DNA from: Podaxis mareebaensis
Taxonomy: Eukaryota; Basidiomycota; Agaricomycetes; Agaricales; Agaricaceae
Direction of reading: 5' to 3'
Assembly (NCBI GenBank): GCA_018524725.1
Contig: JAEUWP010000418.1
Coordinates: 16,341-80,340, forward strand
DNA: 64,000 bases
In this document: positions 47,924 through 60,239 of the stretch, in pieces
Layout: each line of letters starts with the position of its first letter
Numbering within the stretch: position 1 is the first letter of the stretch
The notes under the pieces: model-generated
The model's database searches: none
What the model was told of the DNA's origin: nothing
The model's input: the letters and a program-made list of their open reading frames with translations, nothing else
Translations under genes and position numbers: made by a program

Positions 47924-48709
47924 ATGAATATCCGACTAGCGAGGGTGCGCTTGATCAAGTTTTCCACATGCTTCTGGTATCTCAGGCCTTATCAGCACGT
48001 AGGTTGAGGATCTCATTGGCATGCAAGCCAGCAACCTCCAAAACCTACCGGAAAATTATTCCATGCGATTTTGTCCGTATCACCCACGCCAGGTCCTCGG
48101 GAAAACCACTCAAATTCAATATAGGGATGTATCATCTGATGTCATGGCCGCAATTATCCTACGTAGCCGAGGACCATAAAGGCCGAATCGTGGGATATGT
48201 TTTGTCGCGGATGTGAGCAAGTTGCTCCCTCACACTCACTTCTCTTTCCTGTTTGTAAATTCATAGAGATGAACCGGACGAGGATAATCCCGAGCGAGAC
48301 ATTCACGGCCACGTCAACTCCATCTCTGTCTTGAGGCAGTATCGTCGGTTAGGCATCGCTAAGAAGCTGATGCTGTTATCCCGTGCGTGTATGCTTTTCT
48401 ACATCACCCTGATTCATGCATATGTTATTTGGTCGTGGTCACTGTAACGATCCAGAGGAGGCCATGGAAAAGATATACGGTGCTGCATACGTATCATTGC
48501 ACGTCCGGAAATCGAACAAGGCTGCTCTGGGGTTGTACAAAGATAGCCTGGGATTTGAGGTCTCAAAGGTGGAAAAGAAATATTGTACGCATTTAGTTTG
48601 CTGCTTATTGAGCTGCTACTCAGACGCATACATGGTAGATGCGGATGGGGAGGATGCTCTTTCCATGAGGTTATATTTTGACCCTGAAGAGCATCATTCG
48701 CAGGAGTAA
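47924..48709 (+). CDS. ARD1: N-terminal acetyltransferase A catalytic subunit (Naa10/Ard1)
   Basis: GNAT-fold acetyltransferase, catalytic subunit of NatA, which acetylates nascent chains at the ribosome. The exons join [64 protein letters not shown], the acetyl-CoA-binding [13 protein letters not shown] (R-x-x-G-x-A), [24 protein letters not shown] and [17 protein letters not shown]. At least five short introns are needed, the first after MNIRLAR. The motif order and LSWPQLSY-type block separate Naa10 from Naa20 and Naa50. Length is near the usual for the fungal enzyme, without a long C-terminal extension. Confidence 0.92.
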
Positions 48710-49533
48710 TTGCCCATGGCGAGTTGACTTAGTGATCTGAACATGAAATGCTCTATGATCTACACGATTACTTGAGCAACCGACCTCGATTGACACTCAA
48801 CCATGAACACTTGCCAATTCTTCGTCGTATTGGGAAGATGAGTCTTCATGATCGACTCATAATTACACTTGGTCAGGCTTTGCAGGGCTTAAAGTGCCTA
48901 GTTTCCGACTGATGGCGAGGCCTGCGCCCCTTGATCCGCCCTGTTCATAATTCGGCCACTTACCAATCCCGGACTGACAGTTTCCAAGGGCCGTGATTCT
49001 CATAGGCGCCTGTCATATGGGCGCTGGCGTCTATATCTTGGCTTATCAAGAGATCGCGGCCGTCTCTCATCCTCTTCACCGCCACTCTCCGCTGATATCC
49101 TTTCTTCGCGCAGCACTGCACAGGCGTCTCATCGCCCGATTTGTTGGGTCGGAGCATCAGTGAGTCTTGATCCGCGAGTCAGGCAATGACATACTTCTCA
49201 TCGAACTGATTGCAACAAATCGCTACTTCCGATTGCATAGGCTGGATAGGTTTTCCATAATTATCGTTCCGTAGCGCAGTCTTCTCTGTGCCCTCACGGA
49301 AAGCCTTCTACCCACGAATCCACCCGATTTCCTCTCGTTTCCAGCGTCTCCGACAACTGACGTTGCGGTCCTGGGCTGTGCAGTGAGAACCTAATTTATC
49401 AGCTAATCAAGCACTTGGCTCACGGCTTCCAGATATATTCAGTTCTGTCAATTGTCCGTAGCAGGGATCTGAAAGTGTATAAAGCCCTCCCAGCATTCGT
49501 GGCTTTGCCTACCTAGCAGTTACCACCGCAACT
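48710..49533. other. Intergenic region
   Basis: About 0.8 kb between tandem plus-strand genes; no gene seen. Confidence 0.4.
49478..49483 (+). promoter_or_regulatory. TATA box of the DUF6699-like gene
   Basis: TATAAA 51 nt upstream of the ATG at 49534. Confidence 0.55.
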
Positions 49534-50502
49534 ATGGCTTCGCCCTACTTATACGTCGCCGGAGGACACAGTCCTTACCAGCAGTCATCACCTTTCATCC
49601 CTCCCGCAAACCTGTTGTCAAGCACCTCACCCTACACCTCACCGTATAGTTCGCCTTATACCGGGTCGAACCCCCTTCCTGGAGGTTCGCCACATTCACC
49701 CAACGTAACACTCCCAGGCGTTCCCAATACTCCTCTACATACTTACGACCCGTACCCACCTCACTCCCCTTGGGAGCGCCCACGTCGGCCTTCGTATCAT
49801 GGCCCCAACCCCTACGAACCAGGGCCAAACTGGCTCTCTGCGCCGCCCATGGGACACCATCGTTCACACTCCTTCGGTGAAAACACTTACCCCGCCCCAG
49901 TCGGCTACGGAGGATACTGGCCCCCACCCTCCACTCCCTTTGTCGGTTACCCACCCCAAGGGTATCACATCCATCCATTGCTTAACGGTGAAAACCCCCG
50001 TGGCGATTTCCTCTTTGACCTCTCCGCTCCCAAATTCTCGCCTTTGAAGTATATGGGCCCAGGACATGTAGTGCCTCTTTCACCTGATGAGCTTCAGCAA
50101 GCCGCGACATGGCCTACGATTACCCGACTCCGCATCATCTGCGACTTGATCCCGCAATGGCCGATCGATATTCAATTCGACCCTGGCTACGTTGGTCCGC
50201 ACGGTACGCCTCCTGGATACCAGCCTCCACCGATTACGTTAGGTGATATCCTAGTACGGATATACGAACATTTGGGACAGAGGATTACGCATATGGATTG
50301 GGCGGGATTATCTCCGCAGGACGAGACGGCTATTGCGAGAGCGTATACGACGAGGTGCAAGTCGCTTGGAAGCCTGGAGGCGGTGGAGAGGAGTCATGGT
50401 GTGAAGAGGATTGATTATTGTTCGGGTAAGGTTTGGTTTAGGGGGTTGACGAGGGTGGGGGATGGGATGGATGTGTTAAAGTTGCATTTGTTTAAGAAGT
50501 AA
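49534..50502 (+). CDS. DUF6699-like protein with Pro/Tyr-rich N-terminus
   Basis: Intronless, 322 residues. About 150 N-terminal residues are low-complexity, rich in Pro, Ser, Tyr and Gly (repeated SPY, PYTS and PP). The folded C-terminal part starts near HPLLNGENPRGDFLFDLS and continues ATWPTITRLRIICDLIPQWPIDIQ, PPPITLGDILVRIYEHLGQRITHMDW and GMDVLKLHLFKK. This PLLNG..FDLS..ITLGDIL..I..L plan is what I recall for DUF6699, a domain common in mushroom-forming fungi and without known function. A second, shorter relative lies at 56548-57096. Confidence 0.75.
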   Translation: MASPYLYVAGGHSPYQQSSPFIPPANLLSSTSPYTSPYSSPYTGSNPLPGGSPHSPNVTLPGVPNTPLHTYDPYPPHSPWERPRRPSYHGPNPYEPGPNWLSAPPMGHHRSHSFGENTYPAPVGYGGYWPPPSTPFVGYPPQGYHIHPLLNGENPRGDFLFDLSAPKFSPLKYMGPGHVVPLSPDELQQAATWPTITRLRIICDLIPQWPIDIQFDPGYVGPHGTPPGYQPPPITLGDILVRIYEHLGQRITHMDWAGLSPQDETAIARAYTTRCKSLGSLEAVERSHGVKRIDYCSGKVWFRGLTRVGDGMDVLKLHLFKK

Positions 50503-51681
50503 GGGAGTCGGTTTGTGTCTGGTGTATGTTTTTTCGGGGTGGAGCTTTGTGACCTTGGCATTGGCGGCTTATCTGTTGTATATCCTTGTATATCCGCCTC
50601 TATGAAATAACAAATAAGCGACAATTGCGCAGATCACCTGGTATGGTCCACTGGCATATTCCGGACTATGTCGATAAGGAATCGCAGTAACATTACTGAT
50701 GACATGCTGCAAGGGACCTCCGACCAAGTCTGGCCGATGGCTGGGTGCGATAATATTGAATGGATGTTATATTCTACTGTAGGCAGAGAGAATAAAGACC
50801 ATATGGGTTATCTGTTATGTATCTGTGTCTATGCCATAACGTGACGATGAATGGCGCGACAGGCATATGGTTTGGCAGATCACTATCGATCTGCTTTCCG
50901 TTTCAGTCGCAAGCATTATGGTCTATGAGAGCCCGATATACTAAAGTGTACCTATTGTGTACGCAGATCCTTCAACAGGGGACGTAACGTTTAGTGGAGG
51001 GGTTTTCGCTCTTGTGTATAGGACCAGATCAGTGGTCGGGATGTTGGTTGAATCGTTTGCTGCTGACTGGGAATCCTTTCGGCATCTTCATGCAAGCTTG
51101 GAGAAACCGTGGTGTCGAGTGGGTAACAATTCCGCGGCTCCGGAGTTAAAAGGGGCTAAGATTTTTACGAAATCTGGTGAATGGAGTCTCGGAGAAGAGG
51201 TTCGGGCGCCGGGGCGTAATAAGATATGCATAATTCCAAGGAAGTTCTCATCCTAGGTGGAAGAAGCTCAGTTTTGCTCCTTCCATCAACAGGGCTGAGA
51301 TTGATATGAAGAGTGAACGGGGATGGGTACTTAAGTATGGTAGCTGGATTTGAATTCTGCGGCGACAGTTTTCATGTCGAGAATCACACCATAATTGGTT
51401 AGAGTTGAATGTTGAACGTTGAGTGAGCATCATGTTGCTTTCATTGTCTACGAACTGACATTTCGACAGAAGAACTTGTTGGAGAACGTGATTTTTTGGG
51501 GATCTAATGATGACGGCATCCCTGCTTTACATGTATGGCGCCATGGGCATACTTATTTTCCAGTCTTTAGCGACCCTTGTAGTTTGACATCGGGGTGTTG
51601 AGAATATATATAGGAGCAACAACGTTGCATATGTCGAGGTCAGTCCAACTCTAATCCTTCTTTCGATCCGATTCCGAGCAG
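50503..51681. other. Intergenic region
   Basis: About 1.2 kb. An open stretch of about 99 codons (50957-51256) lacks an ATG start and any recognisable motif. TATATATA at 51605-51612 lies about 70 nt upstream of the FAD oxidase ATG. Confidence 0.4.
51605..51612 (+). promoter_or_regulatory. TATA box of the FAD oxidase gene
   Basis: TATATATA about 70 nt before the start codon at 51682. Confidence 0.5.
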
Positions 51682-53711
51682 ATGCGACTGACTGCGCTCG
51701 TACTTTTGGCCCTGCTCGGGATTTCCGCTGGACAGAACGTTCACAGTGAAGCAAAGCGTGCCAAGGCTCGTGATATATCTGCAGATTCAACATGCAAAGC
51801 CATCTCCGATAATATCACGACCGCTAGTGCCGTTTATTATCCAAGTATATTTTATTGCTCCGTCGTCCTCAGCGGGGACTTATGTTCATCCTTGGTCGTC
51901 AGTTACAAACCCACTACTTTATGCGAAAGGAATTTCCCACTGGGCTAAGTCAAGTACCCAAAAAGCCGCGTGTGTTGTTGAGCCTGGCACGGCCGCTGAT
52001 GTAGCGACGATTGTCAGTGTTTCCCTGACTCGATTGGAATCCAATGCTGATGTGTCTCACAGCTCCGAATTTTGGGATCGACACGTACCCCTTTCGCAGT
52101 AAGCAGCAGCAGTCTTAACCTTCTTTTAACACGGCCAAACTTTTGTTAGGTCAAAGGTAGTGGTCATACGCACAATCCCGGGTTCTCATCGACCACTGGC
52201 ATACAAATTGCCATGTATCGATTTTCGGAGATCACATACAGCGAAGCGGAACAGACTGTAACGATCGGTGCGGGCCTAATATGGGACGATGTATACGCTG
52301 CTCTTGCTCCCCATGGGGTTAACGTTGTTGGAGGACGCGTTACAGGAGTTGGCGTGGCTGGGTTCATCCTTGGCGGAGGTACGAATCTTTGTTCCCATTG
52401 TAGGAGTCTTCATTTCGCTTATCATCGTTTGAAGGGTATTCATGGAAGACCAACCAATATGGCCTAACTATCGATACGGTCGTCGCGTTTGAACTGGTGA
52501 AGCCCGATGGAACCATTCTCCGGGTCGCGGAGGAGACACAACCTGATTTATTCTTTGGATTGAAGGTGCGTTCATCGTCATATCTCTCGCGCTCTACTAA
52601 AGACACGTGTGCTTTAGGGAGGCTTCAATAACTTCGTACGTTTTTGGTCATTGGAGGGATCTTCTGAAGGCAAACACGATTTCTAGGGTATTGTCACGAA
52701 GTTTACCCTCAGGACCTTCCCCCAAACGCGAGTCTGGGTACGTCTAGACTTCTAATCATCGTTGTATGTTATGCTGAGTGGAAGCATAGGGCGGACTGAT
52801 CACTGTTACCGCGCCTTTCATTGACCAAATTTCAGCTGCCACGGCGGATTTCTCTGCTAATGTCACAGATCCTAAAGCAAGCATTATTACTACGTACAAC
52901 TTCCTCCTAGGCCAAGTGCGTGAATAGGCTCTATCCCTCGAGACCCAGTTACCGACATAGAGTTAAATCAGCCTGGTGTCTCTCAAATGCTCTTTTATGA
53001 CGGCCCAACTCCCCCTCCCGGGATTTTCGACAAGTTCATGGATATCCCCTACTTCACAAGAGATGTAAAAACTCGAGACTTCCTTTCTCTGGTGAAGGCG
53101 TCCCCTGCCAACGCAACTGCAAACCAACGGTGAGTCGAATAAAACATCAACAATGCGGCGTTAATATTTTTCAAATCATAGCGGCATTTTCCATACTGTT
53201 TCGGTCCTGAATTATACACCCAATTTACTCAAGGCAGTAATGAATGAGTCTACCGTGAGTAAATGTGCCTCATCGTGGAATCTCTATTCATAGGGCTGCT
53301 CAGTTTTGGGGATCGCGACTTAGCAACCCCTTGAGGGGTAATACCGGAACCTTCATCTCCTATGACGCGGAACCTTTCCTTCCAGATATTCTCGCACACA
53401 ATAACAGCCCTTCTGCTTATCCCCCCTCTCGCACCACGGGATACTCTCCTTTCAACCTCTATTACGCATGGCTCCTCGAGGCGGACGACGACGACTTCCA
53501 TGCTGCTATCCGCCAAAGCGCCGCTCGACTCCATGATGTAGCCGTCGCTGAAGGACAACTTATTGATGATGCTCCATTATATCCTAATTACGCCATTTTT
53601 GACACCCCTCTCGAGAAGATGTATGCGAACAACATTCCGACATTGCGAGCGCTCAAGAAGCTACACGATCCTGATGATGTGATGGGACTCGCAGGGGGAA
53701 TCAAATTCTGA
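51682..53711 (+). CDS. Secreted FAD-linked oxidase (berberine-bridge/PCMH type)
   Basis: Flavoenzyme with a signal peptide (MRLTALVLLALLGISAGQN) and a PCMH FAD-binding domain: ISHWAKSSTQKAACVVEPGTAADVATI, then LGSTRTPFAVKGSGHTHNPGFSST, RVTGVGVAGFILGGG, YSWKTNQYGLTID and LFFGLKGGFNNFGIVTKFTL. The His of GSGH is the expected covalent FAD attachment site. No Cys is seen at the second (6-S-cysteinyl) site, so it is probably mono-covalent. The C-terminus ends NYAIFDTPLEKMYANN..DPDDVMGLAGGIKF, the usual berberine-type end. About ten short introns are needed, including one of about 58 nt just after AVYYP. The substrate (sugar or alcohol oxidation, or secondary metabolism) is unknown. No pathway partners adjoin it. 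Confidence 0.88.
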
Positions 53712-54542
53712 CGAATCGGATTGTCTTCCTCAACTAACTTTTATCATTATTCTCCCACACAATATACTAACCTGGGTCACTCTTATTTTTTATCAACTTC
53801 TTTTGGGTAACGTTTCACTCACTCGCTGTGGTCTTCGCCAGATTCCCACACGGTATGTTTTCATAATCTTGCTCTCCAAATCACTGTTCATCGGCCCAGT
53901 TGCATGTGCAGCTACAGGAGCTCAAACACAACATTGGAATATGGCTCCTCCTATTTGTCCGAACAGTGCTCTCTTTTAGAAGCAGAGTGGTAGACTTACC
54001 GCTGGCGGCATTAAGTGTGATGGTCGATAACCTGATGACAACCTGCCCCTCCTGGGACAATACTACCCCGGCATCACGACGACTCGGGATGTGTCTTACA
54101 TGCTAACACTTCAGTGACACATCCCATCATGACTTCCCACTAATAAATGATCAAAGTCGCGGGTTGACCCAAGTAACTCTCGCCGATCATTGTGGGTCTG
54201 CACGAATGTACTGCTATATAATGTGGTCTAGTTGCCCCCAGATTAAGTATCCAAGGTTAGTTATGGCTCGTCGAATGGTATGATGGGATCCGCAACCGGA
54301 TTGGGCCAAAGATAGTTCCCACCTTATGAACAAGGTTGAATCATTGATGCGTTGGCCATCTGTCAGGGCTATCCATAGATGGTTCGCAGGGACTGGCGAC
54401 AACGAGAAATATATAAACCACCGATACTAGTGCTTCTTCAAATCTGCCATTCCCTCGTTACAACGCCATCTCCTGCTTACTCTGGCTCACTAAACATCGT
54501 TACTACTCGATCGCTGAAGCCGTTGGGAGGGCTATAACAGCC
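53712..54542. other. Intergenic region
   Basis: About 0.8 kb; TATATAAA near 54409-54416. No gene seen. Confidence 0.4.
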
Positions 54543-55807
54543 ATGGACTCAGATTCGGAAAAGGTCGATCCAAGGGTCGAGAGAGCAGTGTTTGATGGTG
54601 TTCTCATTGCGACTCTCAGCTATGGTGCGTGCCTTCATGGGAAGAAGAATTTCAAGGTTTTGAACTCAGGAACAGGCGCATTATTGATGCTGTACATTCA
54701 GTTGTTACGGGTTTTGCTGACTCGACCGAAGCGTGGCAAGGTGTTTTGGGGGATTACGGTGTACTCGGGCCTTCTTTTCGCGTTTGCATCCATCGCAGCG
54801 GGTGGAAAACTCAAGTATGCCGAGTACGTATATGTTGGCTCTCGATTCGATGGCGGCTCTGCCGCCGACAGTTGGGCGCCAAGTCGAATATTCAAGGAGC
54901 ATGCCTCTATGACAATAAATGTAATGAGTAGGGTATGGTAAGGCTTGCTATACCTGTGAGCCTCCGATCGTTGTTCACTCGGATTTAGTACAACCCTCAC
55001 TCCCTGGCTCGGCGATGTTTTTATGGTGAGGCCCGACTTCTTCCTATATAGAGAGTGGCACCCATACTTAGGGCAGATATACCGCGTTATGGTCGTATGG
55101 GGATACCGGTGGTGGCTGCTCATCCTCCCTATTCCTCTTTATCTTGCTCATGTCGGTAAGCTGACATAGAACTTTACACTACCAAAAACTAAGAGTTGAT
55201 CAAACTTATGACCAGGAATGTCGATTCCTTTCCTGATTGCTGATACCAAACCCAGCGACCCTCGCTGGGAATCCAAGTCCGAGCTCTATGGAACTGTTTT
55301 TCACATCCTCTGTGTTGCGTTGAACATCGTAGTGTCGACGTTTATCACAGTACGACTGCTGACGATGCGCAAGAAGTTGGAAATCGCATTCGGAAGGTTG
55401 CACGCATCCTTCTATACTTCACACTTCACCATTCTTGTCGAAAGTGGAGCATTTGCTACACTCTGGGGCATCGTCTATCTAGCGACGCGTGCTCAGCATC
55501 ATTGGAGTCAAGCTGTTTTCCTACAGCCGTACTACTACGTTATCGTGAGTCCTTTCTTTCCCTGCTATCTCTTCTAATGCTCAGATAACCCTAGGCAATC
55601 ACCCGTATGCTGATCGTATTAAGGATGGCTCAGAATCGTGCATGGACCAGAGATACCGTGACAGCGGCGAATACAGGTGTCATGGACTGGGAAGTATCAT
55701 CTACGCGTAGCATCCCACTCCACGATGCCCCCTCTCAAGGGGTAAATAACCTGAAACCATTGAAATCACCCAATTCGTCATCAGCCTCTACACATACACT
55801 GGGTTGA
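54543..55807 (+). CDS. Multi-pass (seven-helix type) membrane protein, basidiomycete family of unknown function
   Basis: From ATG 54543 the exons join a short acidic N-terminus, then helices VFDGVLIATLSYGACL, ALLMLYIQLLRVLL, FWGITVYSGLLFAFASIAAG, a loop with DSWAPSRIF and WLGDVFMIYRVMVVWGYRWWLLILPIPL, ELYGTVFHILCVALNIVVST, HFTILVESGAFATLWGIVYLA and QAVFLQPYYYVIAITRMLIVLRMAQ. A Ser-rich cytosolic tail follows (WEVSSTRSIPLHD..SSASTHTLG). GDxxxIYRxxVVWGxxW and the ESGAxxTLW block are typical of a large family of unnamed Agaricomycete membrane proteins. Topology suggests a receptor-like fold, but no signalling role is shown. One junction (DVFM/IYR) removes a segment that would otherwise be open. 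Confidence 0.8.
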
Positions 55808-56547
55808 CCACTTCTTTTGATTTATTACCACGCAGTGCCTATCATATGTAGACTATTAAAGTACAATTCGTGATGGTCTGATCGCTTTTGAATATCGTTG
55901 ACTGATGCATTGAGCTCGTGAAACTTCAGGTGACATTGTAAATATGTATCATTTCAGGACTATATTAGTCAAATCATTGATGAATTTACGTCCAGTCATT
56001 TTGCGCAAAGCTGGCTCGGGGAACGCAAGGTCCACCTGGAAAGATTCACTCATCGAACTCTCAACCTCGAAAATAAATCTCATTCCGATAGATATAAAAT
56101 TCGTATTCTTTCGACTACGTGTGTATTCTGTTTCACAGTTCAGTGAGTCGATAGATATTACATGGCAGGGTAACCGGGTTCAAACGTTCAAGTTGAAATG
56201 TTTGACAGTGTTTGTCAAAATCAAACGGTAGTATCGGCTGAAGCCGTAATTCCCTGCCCAAAGTCCACGACATCCTTTTCAGGTCCTCTTGCTCCTGCTT
56301 TCGATGACAGGAATGCGCAAAAGGGTAGAAGGTGTGGAATAAATATGCAAGACCTGGATCCATCGCGAGTCGGTTCTAAGTCGATGCGCTCCTAACATAT
56401 ATCCGTCCGGTCAGTCCGGTCCAGGTTAAAACGCTCTCGAGGGCGAGACGAGCGAGCAGCGAACCTGCGCAATTTAAGCAGGCGTCCAGAGCACTCAACG
56501 CGGGTGGGATGGTGTACGACAAAAAGGAACAATTCGAAACGCCCGCC
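55808..56547. other. Intergenic region (convergent genes)
   Basis: About 0.7 kb with 3' ends on both sides. No gene seen. Confidence 0.4.
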
Positions 56548-57096
56548 TCAGCGGCGTATGTGGAGGTCCCAGGCATCGGGCTCGTTTGCCTTCAATGAGA
56601 GGCCCATCCAACTGCGATGCCCATTCAAATAGTTCAACACCCACTGATGAACCTGTTGTTCGTTGGGAGGGGGGTATGAAACAGGCTGAGGATATGCGTG
56701 TGGAGAGGGAATTAAGAGGGGTTGGTATGTAGGCTGGAAGTGTTCCTGTGCTGCACTTCTAATCGCATGATAGACTGCAAGGAGCACGTCCGCGACCGTC
56801 ACGTAAGGATCTTTCAGAGCCACAATGGGCCGATCCTGTGTTGGGCCTGACCAAATAGTCAGAGCCGTCGTAGGAGGATAGGTCGCTGGTCGATTTTGCC
56901 AGACTTCGCCATAGGGAAGCAGCATATTCGCGATGGCGGTGGAGGGATGTTCAGAAACTGACCATGTAATTGGAACTCCCTTCCGTGTGCATTGCAGCAG
57001 AGGGTCTAATGTCAAAGGCTGTGCGCACTGTTGGGGTAGGGGGATGCGGCCGTATGGAGGTTGGGTGTAATTGAATGGCGGGGGCTGGTAGGACAT
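56548..57096 (-). CDS. Short DUF6699-like protein
   Basis: Single exon of 182 residues from ATG 57094-57096. After a Pro/Tyr/Gln-rich start (MSYQPPPFNYTQPPYGR), the domain reads LTLDPLLQC, ITWSVSEHPSTAIANM, YPPTTALTIWSGP, VALKDPYVTVADVLLAVYHAIRSAAQ and WMGLSLKANEPDAWDLHI. DPLL..ITWSV and the DPYVTVADVL..VY helix match the DUF6699 plan. It is shorter than the relative at 49534-50502. TATA-like sequence (TATAAGTATATA) lies about 45-57 nt upstream. Confidence 0.72.
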   Translation of the reverse strand: MSYQPPPFNYTQPPYGRIPLPQQCAQPLTLDPLLQCTRKGVPITWSVSEHPSTAIANMLLPYGEVWQNRPATYPPTTALTIWSGPTQDRPIVALKDPYVTVADVLLAVYHAIRSAAQEHFQPTYQPLLIPSPHAYPQPVSYPPPNEQQVHQWVLNYLNGHRSWMGLSLKANEPDAWDLHIRR

Positions 57097-57141
57097 TGCG
57101 GATGCAATATGACTGAGATGAGATATTGTGCGCGTCGGTGC

Positions 57142-57152
57142 TATATACTTAT
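57142..57152 (-). promoter_or_regulatory. TATA-like region of the short DUF6699-like gene
   Basis: Minus-strand TATAAGTATATA, about 45-57 nt upstream of the start codon. Confidence 0.4.
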
Positions 57153-58903
57153 ACACAGTACAATTAACCGGTTTTCGGGGTCTGCCGAGTATGCATTATG
57201 AGTCACTTTTCCTAGTCACTGCGGATCCGTAGTTGAATGACATACTGTCGGTATGACTACCACTCCAACTTCCGAAGTCTTCAGTCAACTATTGTGAGGC
57301 GAGTGGGGTTCTCCGTAGAATAGAGCTGCGATTGGAACCGCGCAGTGGATAGAGTAATCCAGCCAAAGGAATCTTTGGGGGGGTCTGAGTCGTTCCTCTC
57401 AGCGGCCTTTTATGATAACTCTGTATGCGCCTCTACAAACACGTATATGGTGTTTTTGTAAACGTTCGGGCGAGCATCATCCGCATGATAGCATTCTGGT
57501 TCTAGTTGAAACAATCGCTATTAGAACCCTTCCTCCATAGGATTGTCAGATACAGTAGTAGATTGTGTTCTATTTGTTTGACGATTCTCGGAAGACGCAG
57601 CTCCTTACTATCCATAGGGGGACAAATGAGCCTGTCTTCTCCGCTTCCCCGCGTAACATGGAGATACGGAGAGAATCAATAACCTCTGACGTGCTGCGCA
57701 CCATAGGCCTTATCCTGGACACCCGGCGGCAGTAAAACTAAACAATCTGGCATGTCGTTGGGGATCATAGACTAGTTTAGACTCTGGCGGCTACATGGCC
57801 CATGTGAATACTTTTGATCGTTGACATTTGAATAGTTACATCCGAACAGATTGGAGCGGCGAAGGCTCGACGTTAGACACTTCGGGATAGAGAGTTCGGG
57901 AGAATATGATACGGATGCCAACTTTATGTCTTTCCTTCCTTGACCGGACTAATTTAACTATTTGAGGCCATCCCAAGCAGAAAATGAATGTCACCAACGG
58001 GGTCCGTTATCTCCATTAGTATGAGACTTCACATATGTATTCCTGCATACCGAAGAGAACTCGCACAGCTTTCTTGCCACGTGTGATAAGCGCTAAGTGC
58101 TAACTGCAATATTGCTTTGTGCCATTTGGCATATGATTGGTTGACAACGGGAACAAAATGCGACTTTTGAGGAGATCTCGCGAAGACTCCTCTTTCGGAG
58201 TCGCCAAATGGTTTTATGGGCCGAGGCTGTTATGGCTCGGGACCCCAATGTATTCTGAGAGTAAGAAAGACCTGTACATGCGGCGGTCTCGCTCACATGT
58301 GTTGTGTTGCAGCTTCCACTGGTTCTTGATCAAAGATTGCTCGTCATTTCCTGGGAAGTTGTGAGCAGGAGAAAAGCTTTTTGGGTTGGAAGGTGAACTC
58401 TGGATCTCCCTCCATAGCCCCACGCGTTGGGCTCTTATATCCAATGGAGTTGGGTGTTATACGTCACAAGAGGCTATAGTCACTGTTCAGTCCCATACCC
58501 TTGTCAAGGCAGTAGATGATAAAAAAAGAAGAATAGAGAAGACATAAGAGTATTAATGTAAGTATTCTGAAATGGAAGGAAGCTGATTTAGTGATGATCA
58601 AGATGTCGAAGAGGAAGCTCCGTAGTTGCCATTCAATGCTGGTTTTTGTCAGCATAGATCTGTTTGCTACTGAGAGATGCAAACCGAACAGCACAGATTT
58701 CTTAGGAAGATGCATCCACTAATCCCACTCTGACGGGCAGTGACATGCATCAAGGAAGATACAGAATGCAGAAATAAATAGCAAGGAGGCCTGGAGGGCT
58801 TTGAACACGAGATATGAGACAAAGCATAATAGGAAAACCTTATATCCTGTGTGATGGCAACTACAGGGTGTTTTGGTCATTTGATCATGTCATGAATTGC
58901 TCC
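57153..58903. other. Intergenic region leading into the CpG-free block
   Basis: No gene recognised. CpG frequency is normal up to about 58460 and then falls, with only a few CpGs (near 58461, 58732, 58806 and 58902) before they vanish. Confidence 0.4.
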
Positions 58904-59339
58904 CGGAGATGGCCATTGAGATTCTGTGGTTCAAGCACAGCATTAGTGTCAGCACTTTAGTTTTCTTGTGAGTGTGACCTTCAATTAGCCTGGGCCTCTG
59001 ACACTCACAGATTGAGGAAAGAGCAACAGTTACAGCTCTCACCAGCTGGGCTAGTGTGTCCATGATGAAGGATACAAATGGGGGATGGTTGGCTGGCATA
59101 GCTGCTGGTTGATAGCCTCAAGGTGATGGTAATGATGGTATTGATACTTGCTACAAGCTTTCTCCATTGACAGGATTGGCTTGTCTGGATGGTGATCTGC
59201 CTTACACAGGTGATGTCAATGTGCATGAATCCAAAAGGATAGATGGCTTTGGAATGTCCATTGACCACAGCCAAGAGTAAAAACCAATTCTATCTTAGTC
59301 AACCAAGCTGTAAGCATTGAATTTCTCCTGTATTGACAT

Positions 59340-59655
59340 TGTTACTTAGGCATGGTATGGATGTCACACCAATGCAGAGAGATACTGTCATAAGACAACC
59401 CAACACTATTAAGTTCTGAATCAAAACATCTGTCCATTCACAAATGAACTAGAGGCTGGTCAGAGATCTCACAGGGACTGCCACTGGGAGGGATATGGCT
59501 TATAAGGTTGCAGGCCTCTCCAGAGGTTTAGCTGTTATGCCAGTCATCCTGTCAAGGCAGGTAGAGCTCTTATGCAGTAAGAAGATACAGCAGAGAAAAG
59601 ACTGCTATTCTTACACTATGTACAAGTAATTGTAAAGCTAAGTTCTACTTACTTT
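59340..59655 (+). repeat. LTR-like copy A
   Basis: Begins TGTTACTTAGGCATGG and is colinear with copies B and C through TTTAGCTGTTATGCCAGT, GGCAGGTAGAGCTCT and TTGTAAAGCTAAG to CTACTTACTTTA. Similarity to the region following copy B continues to about 59890, so A is probably a 5' LTR plus leader of a plus-oriented element. Confidence 0.8.
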
Positions 59656-60239
59656 ACAAGCTACTTTAATAGAGGGGAAAGTGCTATACTACATATCTAT
59701 ATCAAGAAGCTCATAACTACTTTGGTTTTCTAATAATATTAGACCAAGCCTGAGGTAAGATAGTAGATCTCCTCAAATGAGGGATTATCCATAATTGGTA
59801 ACACTGAGTCCAAATGCTAAGTATAGTACAACTTGGAATAGATGAGATATAGCCAATGACCAAGGTATAAATCAAGGCAATGAATGAGAGAAGATAATGA
59901 ACTAGCAGAAAGGAATAATGAAGGACAATGGCAACAGGCATGAGGGAAAATGATGATTGTAACATCATCCCCTTTGTATAATTGAACTCCAGATTGATCT
60001 ACCTATAACAAGTATTGACCTCAATGAGACAGCATTTGGGTTGATTCAGGATAGGGACATTGTTGGCAGTGACATGGTGCCTTTTGGTTTGTTTTGTAAT
60101 GGGGTTAAAGGTGTACTCAGTAGTGGTGTCCTCTGGTAGACTCTTGTCATGAAGGATAGGTCTAGGAATGAGGGTAAAGGCATCTTCATATAAAATATTC
60201 TGTTGTCCTCATTGTCCTAGAGTCAGAGCATTGGTGAGA

